Shown: positions 8,923 through 17,029 of the stretch, piece after piece
How positions within the stretch are numbered: position 1 is the first letter of the stretch
Layout of the letters: each line of letters opens with the position of its first letter
DNA from: Nitrospirota bacterium
GTDB lineage: Bacteria; Nitrospirota; Thermodesulfovibrionia; Thermodesulfovibrionales; Magnetobacteriaceae
DNA length: 34,887 bases
Direction: 5' to 3'
NCBI GenBank assembly: GCA_015233615.1
Contig: JADFXJ010000028.1
Location: 1 to 34,887, forward strand
The notes under the pieces: generated by a model
The model's database searches: none
The model's input: the letters and a program-made list of their open reading frames with translations, nothing else
What the model was told of the DNA's origin: nothing
Made by a program: the position numbers and the translations under genes

Positions 8923-9159
8923 TCAGTTCATCTTAAAGCGTTCCCGGATGTCCCGTTCAAAGCGCGGGGCGTATATGAGGTCGTAAACTTCTTCCTTATC
9001 CGGAAACAGCACTAATACCTCTTTCCTGGTCTCTTCTATAAGATCGTAAGCATCCGCCACCCTTATCGGAAAGGAAGCCAATATTACCCTTGTCCTATCG
9101 ACAATCGAGCGTAGTCTTCCCATCTTCCATTCCTCTTCCAGGAAATCGGTTTCATCCAT
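8923..9159 (-). CDS. hypothetical protein, 78 residues
   Basis: Not recognised. The start is supported by AGGAGAG (9168-9174) 8 nt upstream of the ATG. The protein is strongly charged with no hydrophobic segment: an acidic N-terminus (MDETDFLEEEWKMG), then a helical-looking middle, then a basic C-terminus (RFERDIRERFK). It is probably a small soluble helical protein. Downstream on the same strand, 28 further codons in another frame (8844-8927) look coding-like but have no start codon, which could reflect a frameshift. Neighbours are the truncated phosphoribosyltransferase gene and the EthD-family gene, so context gives no function. Confidence 0.65.
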   Translation of the reverse strand: MDETDFLEEEWKMGRLRSIVDRTRVILASFPIRVADAYDLIEETRKEVLVLFPDKEEVYDLIYAPRFERDIRERFKMN

Positions 9160-9256
9160 CTTAAGTTCTCTCCTGTCCTTATTAAGGTTAGCTTCCCGAA
9201 GGTTAACTCCCCGCTATGCAGTAAGTTTAACCTCTACAGCTTACCGGTGTCCAGGT

Positions 9257-9331
9257 GGTAGGGCACCCACTGGAAGGGGTAGCGTAAGGACGCGTCCTTC
9301 GCGGCCGAAGCGAGGGGAAGGCCTTCCCCTC
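9257..9331 (+). repeat. GC-rich dispersed repeat, copy B
   Basis: Shares GGAAGGGGTAGCG, AAGGACGCGT and CCGAAGCGAGGGGAAGG with copies A and C. It ends in a perfect 20-bp palindrome, GAGGGGAAGGCCTTCCCCTC (9312-9331), which copy C carries with one change. The segment GGTAGGGCACC at its left end occurs in inverted orientation in copy A. It sits in the gap between two minus-strand genes. Confidence 0.75.
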
Positions 9332-9387
9332 CTCATCTCTTGTACTTGTATTTTCTTATGCCTGTAACCTTAGCATTGGCATTAGCA

Positions 9388-9702
9388 TTAATGAATTTTT
9401 ACGTCACTAATCTGAATAACGGGTTCGACGTTCGTGTAGTTATGGATGTCTCCCTGGAGCACTTCGGCGTGTGGCATGAACGCTGCGTAAAATGCCTCAG
9501 GCGAATCGAAAAGCAGACGGGCTATGACGACATAGGTTGGCTGAGACCCCGGAGGCCCGCCACTGATGCCAAGACCTACGGTTACGCCCCTGAGGGCCTC
9601 TCCCAGCAAACGGATAGACATCGGCATGTGTGTGGTAAGGTAATAATCCAGGTCGAACTTACCGCCTTCACTGTTGGGGTAGAAGATACTTACTTCAATC
9701 AT
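9388..9702 (-). CDS. EthD family protein
   Basis: A 104-residue protein of the EthD family (dimeric alpha-beta barrel fold). The family is named from an ethyl-tert-butyl-ether degradation locus, but its biochemical role is generally unknown. Matching features are the N-terminal strand MIEVSIFYPN, the DYYLTTHMPM segment containing the conserved histidine, and a C-terminal NYTNVEPVIQISDVK strand. The start at 9702 is preferred because AAGGAGA lies about 7 nt upstream; a longer open frame would add 36 residues of basic, non-family sequence. It is monocistronic. An inverted repeat TATATC-TTGTT-GATATA at 9744-9760 lies 42 nt upstream. Confidence 0.85.
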   Translation of the reverse strand: MIEVSIFYPNSEGGKFDLDYYLTTHMPMSIRLLGEALRGVTVGLGISGGPPGSQPTYVVIARLLFDSPEAFYAAFMPHAEVLQGDIHNYTNVEPVIQISDVKIH

Positions 9703-9743
9703 GAATCGTCTCCTTTTAGTCTGCGAGTATATGTGTATTTGAA

Positions 9744-9760
9744 TATATCTTGTTGATATA
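9744..9760. promoter_or_regulatory. inverted repeat upstream of the EthD gene
   Basis: TATATC (9744-9749) and GATATA (9755-9760) are perfect arms around TTGTT. They lie about 42 nt before the start, downstream of a minus-strand TATAAT box at 9802-9807. The position between promoter and gene suits a repressor site, but the surrounding DNA is rich in ATAT and the match could be accidental. Confidence 0.3.
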
Positions 9761-9961
9761 CGGTGCGAATATACGTTTGACACATGATACCCTCTTGTTC
9801 TATTATACACATATTAACGTTGCGATATAACGTTTAATTTTATAACTTGCAGAGTTAATGCCGTATTGGATTATATTATTATGCCGGGGTGTTTAGTTTA
9901 GGAAATTTTGCTAAGACAGTATTAGTAACGTAACTTTAGTAACCAGAGGTTTTACGAATTT

Positions 9962-10627
9962 ATGAGAATAAGTGGAAGAGGTAGAGGAAGTAGTAGCAAT
10001 AATGATAATAATGGTGGCAGTAACGAGAGAGGCTTTACGCTTGTCGAAATCTCTATTGTTCTGGTGATAATAGGAATAATCATCGGAGCGGTCATGAAGG
10101 GGCAGGATTTAATAGATAATGCCAGATCGAAGAAGCTGGCGAGTGTGGCTAATAGCTGGCAGGTGCTTGTTTACGACTATCTTGACAGGGCAGGCACTTT
10201 GCCCGGCGCAAACTCTGCCAGCGGATTGATTGACGGCAACGTGGCAGGGGCTTTGCAAGCCATGAGTTTTACCTCGGCACCTCCTCACTCCTTTAACCTG
10301 GGATCAATTCTGATGTACGTGTATCTTGGTAATGATGGCGGCAACAATTATATAGTGTTGTGCCCCAGTGTTTCATGCGCTACGAAGATTTCGAATACCT
10401 CGTCCACCGGGCTTAGTTCGCTGAAATTCTTTCAATCCTTCGATACCGCAGTGGACGGCAGCGCTAACCCGACGTTAAGTGCAGGAGGGCTCGTGTATGG
10501 TATGAGTGCCGCGCCTAACGTTAGTGCCGAGTCGAATTGGTCGGCAACCGGCATTACCGTGGCAACTTCGGGTACGGATTGGTTGTCTAACGGCAATCTG
10601 TACGGCGCGCTCATGCTCCTTAAGTAA
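9962..10627 (+). CDS. type IV prepilin-like protein
   Basis: A 221-residue protein with a textbook class III signal. A hydrophilic 24-residue leader rich in Arg, Ser, Asn and Gly ends in ERG, and the mature chain starts FTLVEISIVLVIIG. The cleavage point is after Gly24, with Glu at mature position 5 (Glu29). The hydrophobic segment at 25-47 is followed by a helix and a Ser/Gly/Asn-rich globular domain with one cysteine pair (CPSVSC). It is exported and processed by prepilin peptidase, then built into a pilus or type II secretion pseudopilus. No PilB/PilC/PilD-type genes are in the window, so the machine is encoded elsewhere. It heads a cluster with two more prepilin-like genes and a TPR membrane protein. 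Confidence 0.92.
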   Translation: MRISGRGRGSSSNNDNNGGSNERGFTLVEISIVLVIIGIIIGAVMKGQDLIDNARSKKLASVANSWQVLVYDYLDRAGTLPGANSASGLIDGNVAGALQAMSFTSAPPHSFNLGSILMYVYLGNDGGNNYIVLCPSVSCATKISNTSSTGLSSLKFFQSFDTAVDGSANPTLSAGGLVYGMSAAPNVSAESNWSATGITVATSGTDWLSNGNLYGALMLLK

Positions 10628-10771
10628 TAACCGGACGTTATAGCCAAAAATAATAACCGGACGTGAAGTTAATAAGACTTTCGAAGTCCATTCGAAGTCC
10701 GGTGGTTTATATCTTCGAAGAAATCGATCGAAAAGGGTATAAAGCGAAGGGGCAACCGAGGTTGCTTGCAA

Positions 10772-12739
10772 ATGGGCTTACAAATGGGAAATGACGATAA
10801 AATCGCAGCTCACGCCGTCGGTATCGCAGTAATACTCCTGGTAGGTACTCTCGTTTATTCCAATACCTTTAACGTACCCTTCGTGTACGATGACCAGTAT
10901 TTTATCGCCAGAAACAAGCTGATAAAGAATTTCGATTACTTCATGCTTCCATCGACGGTGGAAAATACCTTCTTCGGCGTTCATTTTAAAAACAGGATAG
11001 CCGCTTACTTTACCTTAGCGCTTAACTACAAGCTGGGGGGGCTCCACGTAAGGGGGTATCACGTGTTTAACCTCATCGTACATCTGAGTAATGCACTGCT
11101 TTTATACTGGTTTGTCTTGTTATCGTTCAAGACCGATTTCGCAAAAACCGGTTTCGTAAAAAACATTTCTGAAAAAACCGATTTTGAAAAACTCGATCCT
11201 TCGAATCCCGATTTCGTTATGAAGCCAGGCGGTACCGTATCGCCCGAAGTTTTCAAGATTCCCCGGACAATGGCCCTATTTGCGGCGCTTCTTTTTGTGA
11301 GCCACCCGTTAATGACCGAAGCCGTCACTTACGTTATCCAGAGGTTTTCGTCTTTGGCCGCGTTTTTTTGCCTGCTTTCGCTCTGTGCATACTGCCGGTG
11401 GAGGATAAGCGTCAACCCGGCGGCGAAATGGCTCTTTTACATCCTGTCCGTGGCGTCGTCGGCCTGCGCCATGAAGACGAAAGAGAGCGCCTTTACGCTG
11501 CCGTTAATCATAACGGTCTTCGAGTTCATGTTTTTCGGGGGTAAGGCGGACGGGAAGGGCAGGGGGGTCAACAGCGTCAACAGGATTCTTTACCTGATAC
11601 CAATCCTCATGACGACGTTGATTATCCCCGTGGGCAATTTTTCCGTAAGATCGGTTTCCGACGTAGCCGGCGTCTATCGTGAGACGGGCATGTCGGGCTC
11701 CGGGCTGGTTTCCAGAAAGCAGTACCTGATGACGGAATTTAGCGTGATACTGACTTACCTAAAACTTCTGGTAGTTCCGGAGGGGCAGAACTTCGATTAC
11801 GATTTCCCGATTTACGACAAATTTTTAAACCCCAACGTGTACCTTCCCCTGCTTGTATTGCTGTCGATAATGTTTGCCGGAGCATATCTTTTTTACAGGT
11901 CTGCGAAGAACGGCTCCTATTTCTACAGGATGGTCGCTTTTGGGATTGTCCAGTTTTTCCTGGCACTTGCCGTGGAATCGGGCATCGTCCCCCTTTCGGA
12001 CGTAATTTGCGAGTACAGGGTCTACTGGGCGTCTTTCGGGTTTTTCCTTTGCCTTGCCACGGGGATGGAGGCTTTGAGGCAGAAGATGAAGACGAGGAAA
12101 ACGAGGAAAACGTTGAATATGAGGCAAAACAACGAAACCGTCTTCATAGAGAAATCTGCGATAATCGTCCTGATACTCCTGGTGGTTTATTACTCGCTCG
12201 GCACGTATAGCCGCAACATCCTGTGGCAGAATAAAATACTGCTTTTCGAAGATACGATAAAAAAGAGCCCCAACAAGGCACGGCCTCACCTTTCCCTCGG
12301 TGCCGCTTATGCGGAGTATGGACGCTACGACGAGGCAGGCGCTCAATACAAAAAGGCCCTCAGCTTAAAGCCGGCCTACGTAAGCCCGGAAACGTTTCTT
12401 AACATGGGGGGGTTGTACGCCATAAAAGGACAATTTGCCAACGCGTTGAGTATGTATAAAATATTGCTGCTGCTTTATCCCAAATATTCCGATGGTTATA
12501 ATGACATGGGTGTCGTATACTATAAACAAGGGCAACCGGATGTGGCGTTAAAGTATTTTAACACCGCAGTAATGCTGCAGCCGGAAAACATAGTGTATTA
12601 CATAAACATCGGCAAGGTGTACGTGGCCAAAGGGACGTTGGACAAGGCGTCGGCGACTTACGGCAGGATATTACAAATAGAGCCCGGTTTAAAGAAGATG
12701 GGTGGAAATGCAGACGATTATAAGAGCCTTTTCAGGTAA
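10772..12739 (+). CDS. multispanning TPR membrane protein of the TMTC/PMT-like glycosyltransferase type
   Basis: About 655 residues. The N-terminal two thirds hold about ten hydrophobic segments. Early motifs FVYDDQYFIARN, FKNRIAAYFTLALNY and GYHVFNLIVHLSNALLLYW are typical of membrane proteins related to GT-C glycosyltransferases that carry C-terminal TPRs. Three to four TPRs occupy about residues 503-640 (GAAYAEYGRYDEAGAQYKKA and following). ATG 10772 is preferred over TTG 10766 and ATG 10784 because of a purine-rich tract (CGAGG) 10 nt upstream. A Lys/Phe/Asp-rich insertion with internal repetition lies at nucleotides 11131-11218. Its place between prepilin genes suggests a role in pilin glycosylation or assembly. 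That is inference; no catalytic activity can be proved from the sequence. Confidence 0.82.
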   Translation: MGLQMGNDDKIAAHAVGIAVILLVGTLVYSNTFNVPFVYDDQYFIARNKLIKNFDYFMLPSTVENTFFGVHFKNRIAAYFTLALNYKLGGLHVRGYHVFNLIVHLSNALLLYWFVLLSFKTDFAKTGFVKNISEKTDFEKLDPSNPDFVMKPGGTVSPEVFKIPRTMALFAALLFVSHPLMTEAVTYVIQRFSSLAAFFCLLSLCAYCRWRISVNPAAKWLFYILSVASSACAMKTKESAFTLPLIITVFEFMFFGGKADGKGRGVNSVNRILYLIPILMTTLIIPVGNFSVRSVSDVAGVYRETGMSGSGLVSRKQYLMTEFSVILTYLKLLVVPEGQNFDYDFPIYDKFLNPNVYLPLLVLLSIMFAGAYLFYRSAKNGSYFYRMVAFGIVQFFLALAVESGIVPLSDVICEYRVYWASFGFFLCLATGMEALRQKMKTRKTRKTLNMRQNNETVFIEKSAIIVLILLVVYYSLGTYSRNILWQNKILLFEDTIKKSPNKARPHLSLGAAYAEYGRYDEAGAQYKKALSLKPAYVSPETFLNMGGLYAIKGQFANALSMYKILLLLYPKYSDGYNDMGVVYYKQGQPDVALKYFNTAVMLQPENIVYYINIGKVYVAKGTLDKASATYGRILQIEPGLKKMGGNADDYKSLFR

Positions 12740-12769
12740 GATCGTATACCGCGTATAGTATATTAAACC

Positions 12770-13879
12770 ATGAAAAAACCAATTGGCATGAATAGCGTGA
12801 ATGGCAAGGGTGGCACGAGTGACGTGAATGGCAAGGGTGGCACGAGTGGCATGACGTTAATCGAAGTGTCTATAGTGCTGGTAGTGCTGGGGCTCTTGAT
12901 TTCCCTGGGAACTTCTCTTATGATCAGCATGGTCAAGAGGGTACAATTTGCCAACAGCCGCGAGATAGTATACGGCGACGTCGATTCTCTGACAAGCTAC
13001 GCCGCGACTAACGGACGGCTTCCATCACCGTCACCCTCAACCGAATTCCAGGGATCAGTCCGCAACCCAAACGACGCCTGGAACAAACCATTGACTTACA
13101 TCACGGACCCCGCGTTAAGCGGCACGGCTAACACCATATGTGGACGCAGGTCAACGAATTTAACGGTGATAGCTTACCGGCAGCCCACCTGCACGTTAGA
13201 TACCGCCACAATAATAAATAACGTAGCTTTTGTGGCTGCCAGCGGTGGAGACAACCTTAAACCGCAGACTACGGCGGTTGCAGGTCCGGTTGGCGGATGC
13301 GCCGCCGGTAACCAGTGCGTAAGCGTTTACTGTGCCTTAAGGCCCGACAACAACGGTGTGATTTACGACGACATCGTCAAGTGGGTAAACATGGACGAAC
13401 TTAGAACGAAGGCCGGGTGCGCGGGCGCCCCACTGAGCATCGTCAATAACGAACTGCCCTACGGTAGTTTGGGTAGTACTATTAACTATAATGCCACTAT
13501 ATACGCCAGCGGAGGTGTCCCTTTGAGTGGAGGTAATTACAGGTGGTGTGTGGAGGGTACGATCAAGACGGTTACAGGGGCATACCTGTGTACCAGTATA
13601 GGCGGTACCCCGGTTCAGATAAATCCTAACATAGATACCTGTATTAATTCCCCGGAGAGCGATTCGCACTGGTGCGTGGGGAGAAACTTATTCTTTGGCA
13701 ATTCAACGTGTGCCGCGGGAAGTTCCAGCCAATTTACCGGTCCTGCTTCAGGAAGTTACAGCGTGAACGTCGTTGTTCGTGACGACAACAATCCCGGTAC
13801 AGATGATCCGGCTTGCAACCAGTCGTCTAATAGGGATAACTGTGCCGGCAAGACGTTTGTGCTGACTATAAATCCATAA
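12770..13879 (+). CDS. prepilin-like protein with Ig-like C-terminal region
   Basis: A 369-residue protein. The leader ends at Gly27, and the mature N-terminus is MTLIEVSIVLVVLG with Glu at position 5 (Glu32). The leader itself contains a 27-bp direct duplication (12797-12848) encoding NGKGGTS twice. The mature part is cysteine-rich (about 13 Cys). Near residue 240 it has a strand pattern (INYNATIYASGGVPLSGGNYRW) like the putative Ig domain of bacterial surface proteins. Its large size for a pilin suggests a minor, tip-located adhesin-like subunit. No strong ribosome binding site precedes the ATG, and the gap from the TPR gene is only 30 nt, so cotranscription is likely. Confidence 0.85.
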   Translation: MKKPIGMNSVNGKGGTSDVNGKGGTSGMTLIEVSIVLVVLGLLISLGTSLMISMVKRVQFANSREIVYGDVDSLTSYAATNGRLPSPSPSTEFQGSVRNPNDAWNKPLTYITDPALSGTANTICGRRSTNLTVIAYRQPTCTLDTATIINNVAFVAASGGDNLKPQTTAVAGPVGGCAAGNQCVSVYCALRPDNNGVIYDDIVKWVNMDELRTKAGCAGAPLSIVNNELPYGSLGSTINYNATIYASGGVPLSGGNYRWCVEGTIKTVTGAYLCTSIGGTPVQINPNIDTCINSPESDSHWCVGRNLFFGNSTCAAGSSSQFTGPASGSYSVNVVVRDDNNPGTDDPACNQSSNRDNCAGKTFVLTINP

Positions 13880-13933
13880 AATATTATGTTGATCCCAGGT
13901 TTCATCCATAAAAGCAATAAAAGTTCAAAAAAT

Positions 13934-14050
13934 GAGGAGGGGAAAGCCTTCCCCTCGCTTCGAATACCCCCCTCACGGGGGGTAGGGGGGTGGCAAAAAA
14001 CGCGTCCTCCGCTACCCCTTCTGCGGGGGAGTACCCCCGCAACGCCCCCC
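13934..14050 (-). repeat. GC-rich dispersed repeat, copy C (inverted)
   Basis: The reverse complement aligns with copies A and B, in the order GCGTTGCGGGGG, GAAGGGGTAGCG, GGACGCGT, CGAAGCGAGGGGAAGG. It ends with the near-palindrome at 13937-13956. The spacer differs and contains C/G homopolymer runs. The copy fills the gap between two prepilin-like genes and leaves the reading frame of the downstream gene open, so that frame could be read from an ATG at 13886. Confidence 0.75.
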
Positions 14051-14992
14051 ATGGATAAAGTTTTCGACAAGGTGAGAAGCGAACAAGGGTCTGCCTTGTT
14101 GCCCGTAATTATAATATTAATTCTCGTGGTGGTACTTGCCGCTACTGGCTTAATGCGTGTTCAGCCGCAGGTAAAAAGGAACAAGCTCAACGAAGCGGCA
14201 AACCTCTTATCGGGTAATGTCGATGCAATAATAAGCTGGAGCGCGGCGAGGAAATGTGTGCCATCGGATACGGATTTTCCCAACGCCGTGCGTAATCCGA
14301 CAGACGTCTGGGGGAAACCACTCGTCTATATCTATGACGACGCTTTATCCACTTTATCAACCGGATCTTGCACGGGTGTGTGCGCGTTCAACCCGGCAAG
14401 CGCTAGCGTTATTAACACAACGCCGGCGCTTAGCGGCAGGATAGCGTTCATAATCATAAGCGGAGGTGCCGACTACCGGTTACAGTCTAAAATAAATGGA
14501 ACCGTCGTAACCACTAAGGGTGTAGCCGGGCCTGCTGCCTCCGATGTCACGTTAGATCCCCTCGACGTATACAAGGTGGTTACACTAAGCGAGCTCCAGA
14601 ACAAAATGGGTTGTTACAATAGTTCGCAACAGGGCCGTCTGCAGATACTAAACACCCAGCTACCGACTGCCTGCTTAGACTTGTCTTATAATGCCAGCGT
14701 CATAATTATAGGCGGCATCGCCCCTTACACCGCTACAATCACAGGCACTCCTTCGTGGCTTGCTTATAACTGTGGCGGAGGGTCATGTTCAAGCCCGTTT
14801 ACCGGATATATAAACTTTACCAGCACCAAAGCGGGTCCTGGCACCGGCACGGAAGTTGCCATTGCCGTAACCGACAGCAACTTAAACACGGTTACCATGG
14901 CTTTTGCCTTAAACGTCAACACTCTCTGCACAACACCGACGCCGGCTTCGTCTCCAACACCAACTTCGTCTCCAACACCTGCACCAGGCTGA
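14051..14992 (+). CDS. minor prepilin-like protein, Ig-like region and Pro/Ser/Thr tail
   Basis: From ATG 14051 the product is 313 residues. SEQG is followed by SALLPVIIILILVVVLAATGL, a hydrophobic segment after Gly as in prepilin-like proteins, but without the usual Phe-Thr-Leu-x-Glu. It resembles PilX-type minor pilins (ALL-type start). A globular part contains several cysteines. Near nucleotide 14690 there is an Ig-like stretch (YNASVIIIGGIAPYTATITG) similar to the preceding gene. The C-terminus is SSPTPTSSPTPAPG, a tandem linker. An upstream ATG at 13886 would add 55 residues translated from repeat copy C. Neither start has a ribosome binding site; 14051 is preferred because the added peptide is repeat-derived. 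Convergent with the phosphate transporter operon. Confidence 0.78.
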   Translation: MDKVFDKVRSEQGSALLPVIIILILVVVLAATGLMRVQPQVKRNKLNEAANLLSGNVDAIISWSAARKCVPSDTDFPNAVRNPTDVWGKPLVYIYDDALSTLSTGSCTGVCAFNPASASVINTTPALSGRIAFIIISGGADYRLQSKINGTVVTTKGVAGPAASDVTLDPLDVYKVVTLSELQNKMGCYNSSQQGRLQILNTQLPTACLDLSYNASVIIIGGIAPYTATITGTPSWLAYNCGGGSCSSPFTGYINFTSTKAGPGTGTEVAIAVTDSNLNTVTMAFALNVNTLCTTPTPASSPTPTSSPTPAPG

Positions 14993-15070
14993 CGCCTGTA
15001 CTCACCTGATGCCTGCTATCGGAAGAGGGCTTATGGTATCAGTATATAGTTCTACCGCACTTAGCCCTGT

Positions 15071-16051
15071 TTAAATATGTTTTAGTATCATGGCGATGAT
15101 AAATGAAAGCGTTCCGCATATGGGAAACGTCAAAACCCAGGCAGTCACGATTTTCTGCACTATATCCCAGCGAACCGCCGAAAACCGTCTGGAGGCACCG
15201 ACTCCCATTATCGAGGTGGCGACCACGTGCGTGGTACTCAGTGGGATACCGAAGTGCGATGCTATCGAGATGGTTATCCCGGCCGAAGTCTCGGCGCTAA
15301 ACCCCTGCCAGGGTTTGAGATGCACCATCTTCATTCCTATTTGCCGTATGAGTTTCTTTCCGCCTATCATCGTACCAAGCCCCATAGTTATGGCACATAT
15401 GAGGATTACCCACCATTTTACCTCAAATACCGGCAGGAATCCCCCAAGCACGAGAGTCATGGTAAAGACGCCGATAAATTTTTGGCCGTCGTTGGAGCCA
15501 TGCTCGAAGGCCATGAGTCCGGAGGAAAATATCTGCAAATAACTGAAGAGCCTCCCAGTCCTGGCCGGAGGCGAGCCCGAAAAGCGCCAGACGATAAACT
15601 TGCCTATCATCAGGCTGGCAATAAAACCTAAGATGCAGGAAAAACCGAGCCCTATGAGCACCTTTTTCCAGCCCGCCCACAAAAGTGCGTGAGGGCCGGC
15701 CGTAGCAAGGGCCGCTCCCGCAAGTCCGGCGACTAACGCGTGTGACTTGCTGATTGGCAAACTGAAGTGGGCGGACGCTATACCCCAGACGACTATGCTC
15801 AAAAGAGCCGCCAGGATAGTCATTATGTTAATCGACCCGATGTCCACGATCCCCTTGCCTATGGTGGTTGCAACGGCGGTTCCGGAGAATGCCCCCAGGG
15901 CGTTTAGCACGGTAGCGATGATTATAGCCTTGTGTGGAGGAAGAACACGGGTGGATATGACGGTAGCCACGGCATTGGGAGCGTCGGTCCAGCCGTTTAT
16001 GAACTCCGCCGACAATACGAAAAACAACACGATTATGAGTAATGGATCCAT
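15071..16051 (-). CDS. pit: PiT-family inorganic phosphate permease
   Basis: Low-affinity phosphate (or metal-phosphate) symporter in the inner membrane. It has 326 residues with about ten hydrophobic segments. The two family signatures are present: GWTDAPNAVATVISTR near residues 20-36 (the DxANA-type motif) and a second in the C-terminal half (GISIASHFGIPLSTTHVV). ISKSHALVAGLAGA is also typical. A GAAGGGG tract precedes the start. It lies 13 nt after a DUF47/PhoU-like gene on the same strand, the standard partner arrangement. No Pho-box was found upstream. Confidence 0.94.
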   Translation of the reverse strand: MDPLLIIVLFFVLSAEFINGWTDAPNAVATVISTRVLPPHKAIIIATVLNALGAFSGTAVATTIGKGIVDIGSINIMTILAALLSIVVWGIASAHFSLPISKSHALVAGLAGAALATAGPHALLWAGWKKVLIGLGFSCILGFIASLMIGKFIVWRFSGSPPARTGRLFSYLQIFSSGLMAFEHGSNDGQKFIGVFTMTLVLGGFLPVFEVKWWVILICAITMGLGTMIGGKKLIRQIGMKMVHLKPWQGFSAETSAGITISIASHFGIPLSTTHVVATSIMGVGASRRFSAVRWDIVQKIVTAWVLTFPICGTLSFIIAMILKHI

Positions 16052-16064
16052 TTGACCGGCCCCT

Positions 16065-16691
16065 TCAGCGAGACTTTCTAACGATGGAGGACACTACGCC
16101 GCACACGCGGTCGCAATAATCGGTGGTCTCTTCCAGGGCTCTCAGTATGTCTCTCCACTCGAGAATCAACTTAAAGTCACTCTCGTTTAAATGAAGTGCT
16201 CCGAGTCCCTTGTAGAGAATCACGTCCGCCTCTTCCTCGAGACCCTTGATTTTATAGATTGCTCCTTTTAACGTGTCCATGTTTTGCGTGGACATCTCTC
16301 TTATCAGGGGTTCCAGGATGTCTAACATCCTGAGTATTACCCTGGAAAGCTCCTTTGCCTCAAGTCGCACCTCGCTGACGCGGTAGGCGTGGAAAAACCG
16401 TGCCACTATCTTCATCTTATCGATGATGTCGTCCAGATAATCGGCTAACTTGACTATGTCGTCTTTATCGATCTTAGTTATGAACGCGTTTTCCAGGAGC
16501 AGGTGTACGTCGTTGGTGAGTTTGTCTCCCTCGTGCTCCTTCTCGAGAATGCTCTGTATGAGGTAGCTGTTCGTATTGGTGTCGTTTTCCTCGCATAATT
16601 TGACTAGTTCCTGGGCGCATACATAAGTATTGGCGATGTGCTTTGTGAATACCTTCATTATTTCGTCGTCTTTCGATTTGCCAAAAAACAT
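16065..16691 (-). CDS. DUF47 / PhoU-like protein, partner of the PiT permease
   Basis: A 208-residue, almost entirely helical, acidic protein of the DUF47 family (PhoU-like), thought to regulate the phosphate permease. It opens MFFGKSKDDEIMKVFTKH. It has the acidic metal-binding type motifs EKEHEGDKLTNDVH (about 51-64) and LEEEADVILY (about 150-160), plus ADYLDDIIDKM in the first helical bundle. The first gene of a two-gene operon, 13 nt before the permease gene. Its upstream region (16692-17029) must contain the promoter, but no clear box pair was found. Confidence 0.92.
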   Translation of the reverse strand: MFFGKSKDDEIMKVFTKHIANTYVCAQELVKLCEENDTNTNSYLIQSILEKEHEGDKLTNDVHLLLENAFITKIDKDDIVKLADYLDDIIDKMKIVARFFHAYRVSEVRLEAKELSRVILRMLDILEPLIREMSTQNMDTLKGAIYKIKGLEEEADVILYKGLGALHLNESDFKLILEWRDILRALEETTDYCDRVCGVVSSIVRKSR

Positions 16692-17029
16692 CTCTTTCTC
16701 CTTATTTGGGCCTTTACCACTACCGGTGGCTGCGTTGCACGGCCTATTGCCGCCGTCAGCCTCATGTGCTTAGCCCATTGTGTTTAGCCACAAAGACGTA
16801 AGTATTATACTGCAAGCGGTTTAGTTTTTAAAACCTGATCATAATTTCAGAATATTAATCCGGAAGCTTTGATACCGGCAATTCGAATATTAGTTTACGC
16901 AGGAGTAAGCCATAATAATCGGAATAGTGACCAATAAACAATGATTGAAACAATAACCGTTGTAATAACCGTTTGAATTTACGAATCGAAACATGATAAT
17001 ATATTGGATATTGAAGATAAGAGGAAAAA
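16692..17029. other. divergent intergenic region
   Basis: About 340 nt between the minus-strand phosphate operon and the plus-strand DUF1015 gene. It contains no convincing gene and no tRNA. A short duplication TAATAACCGTT occurs twice near 16955-16975. Promoters for both flanking units must lie here, but they are not consensus. Confidence 0.5.
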
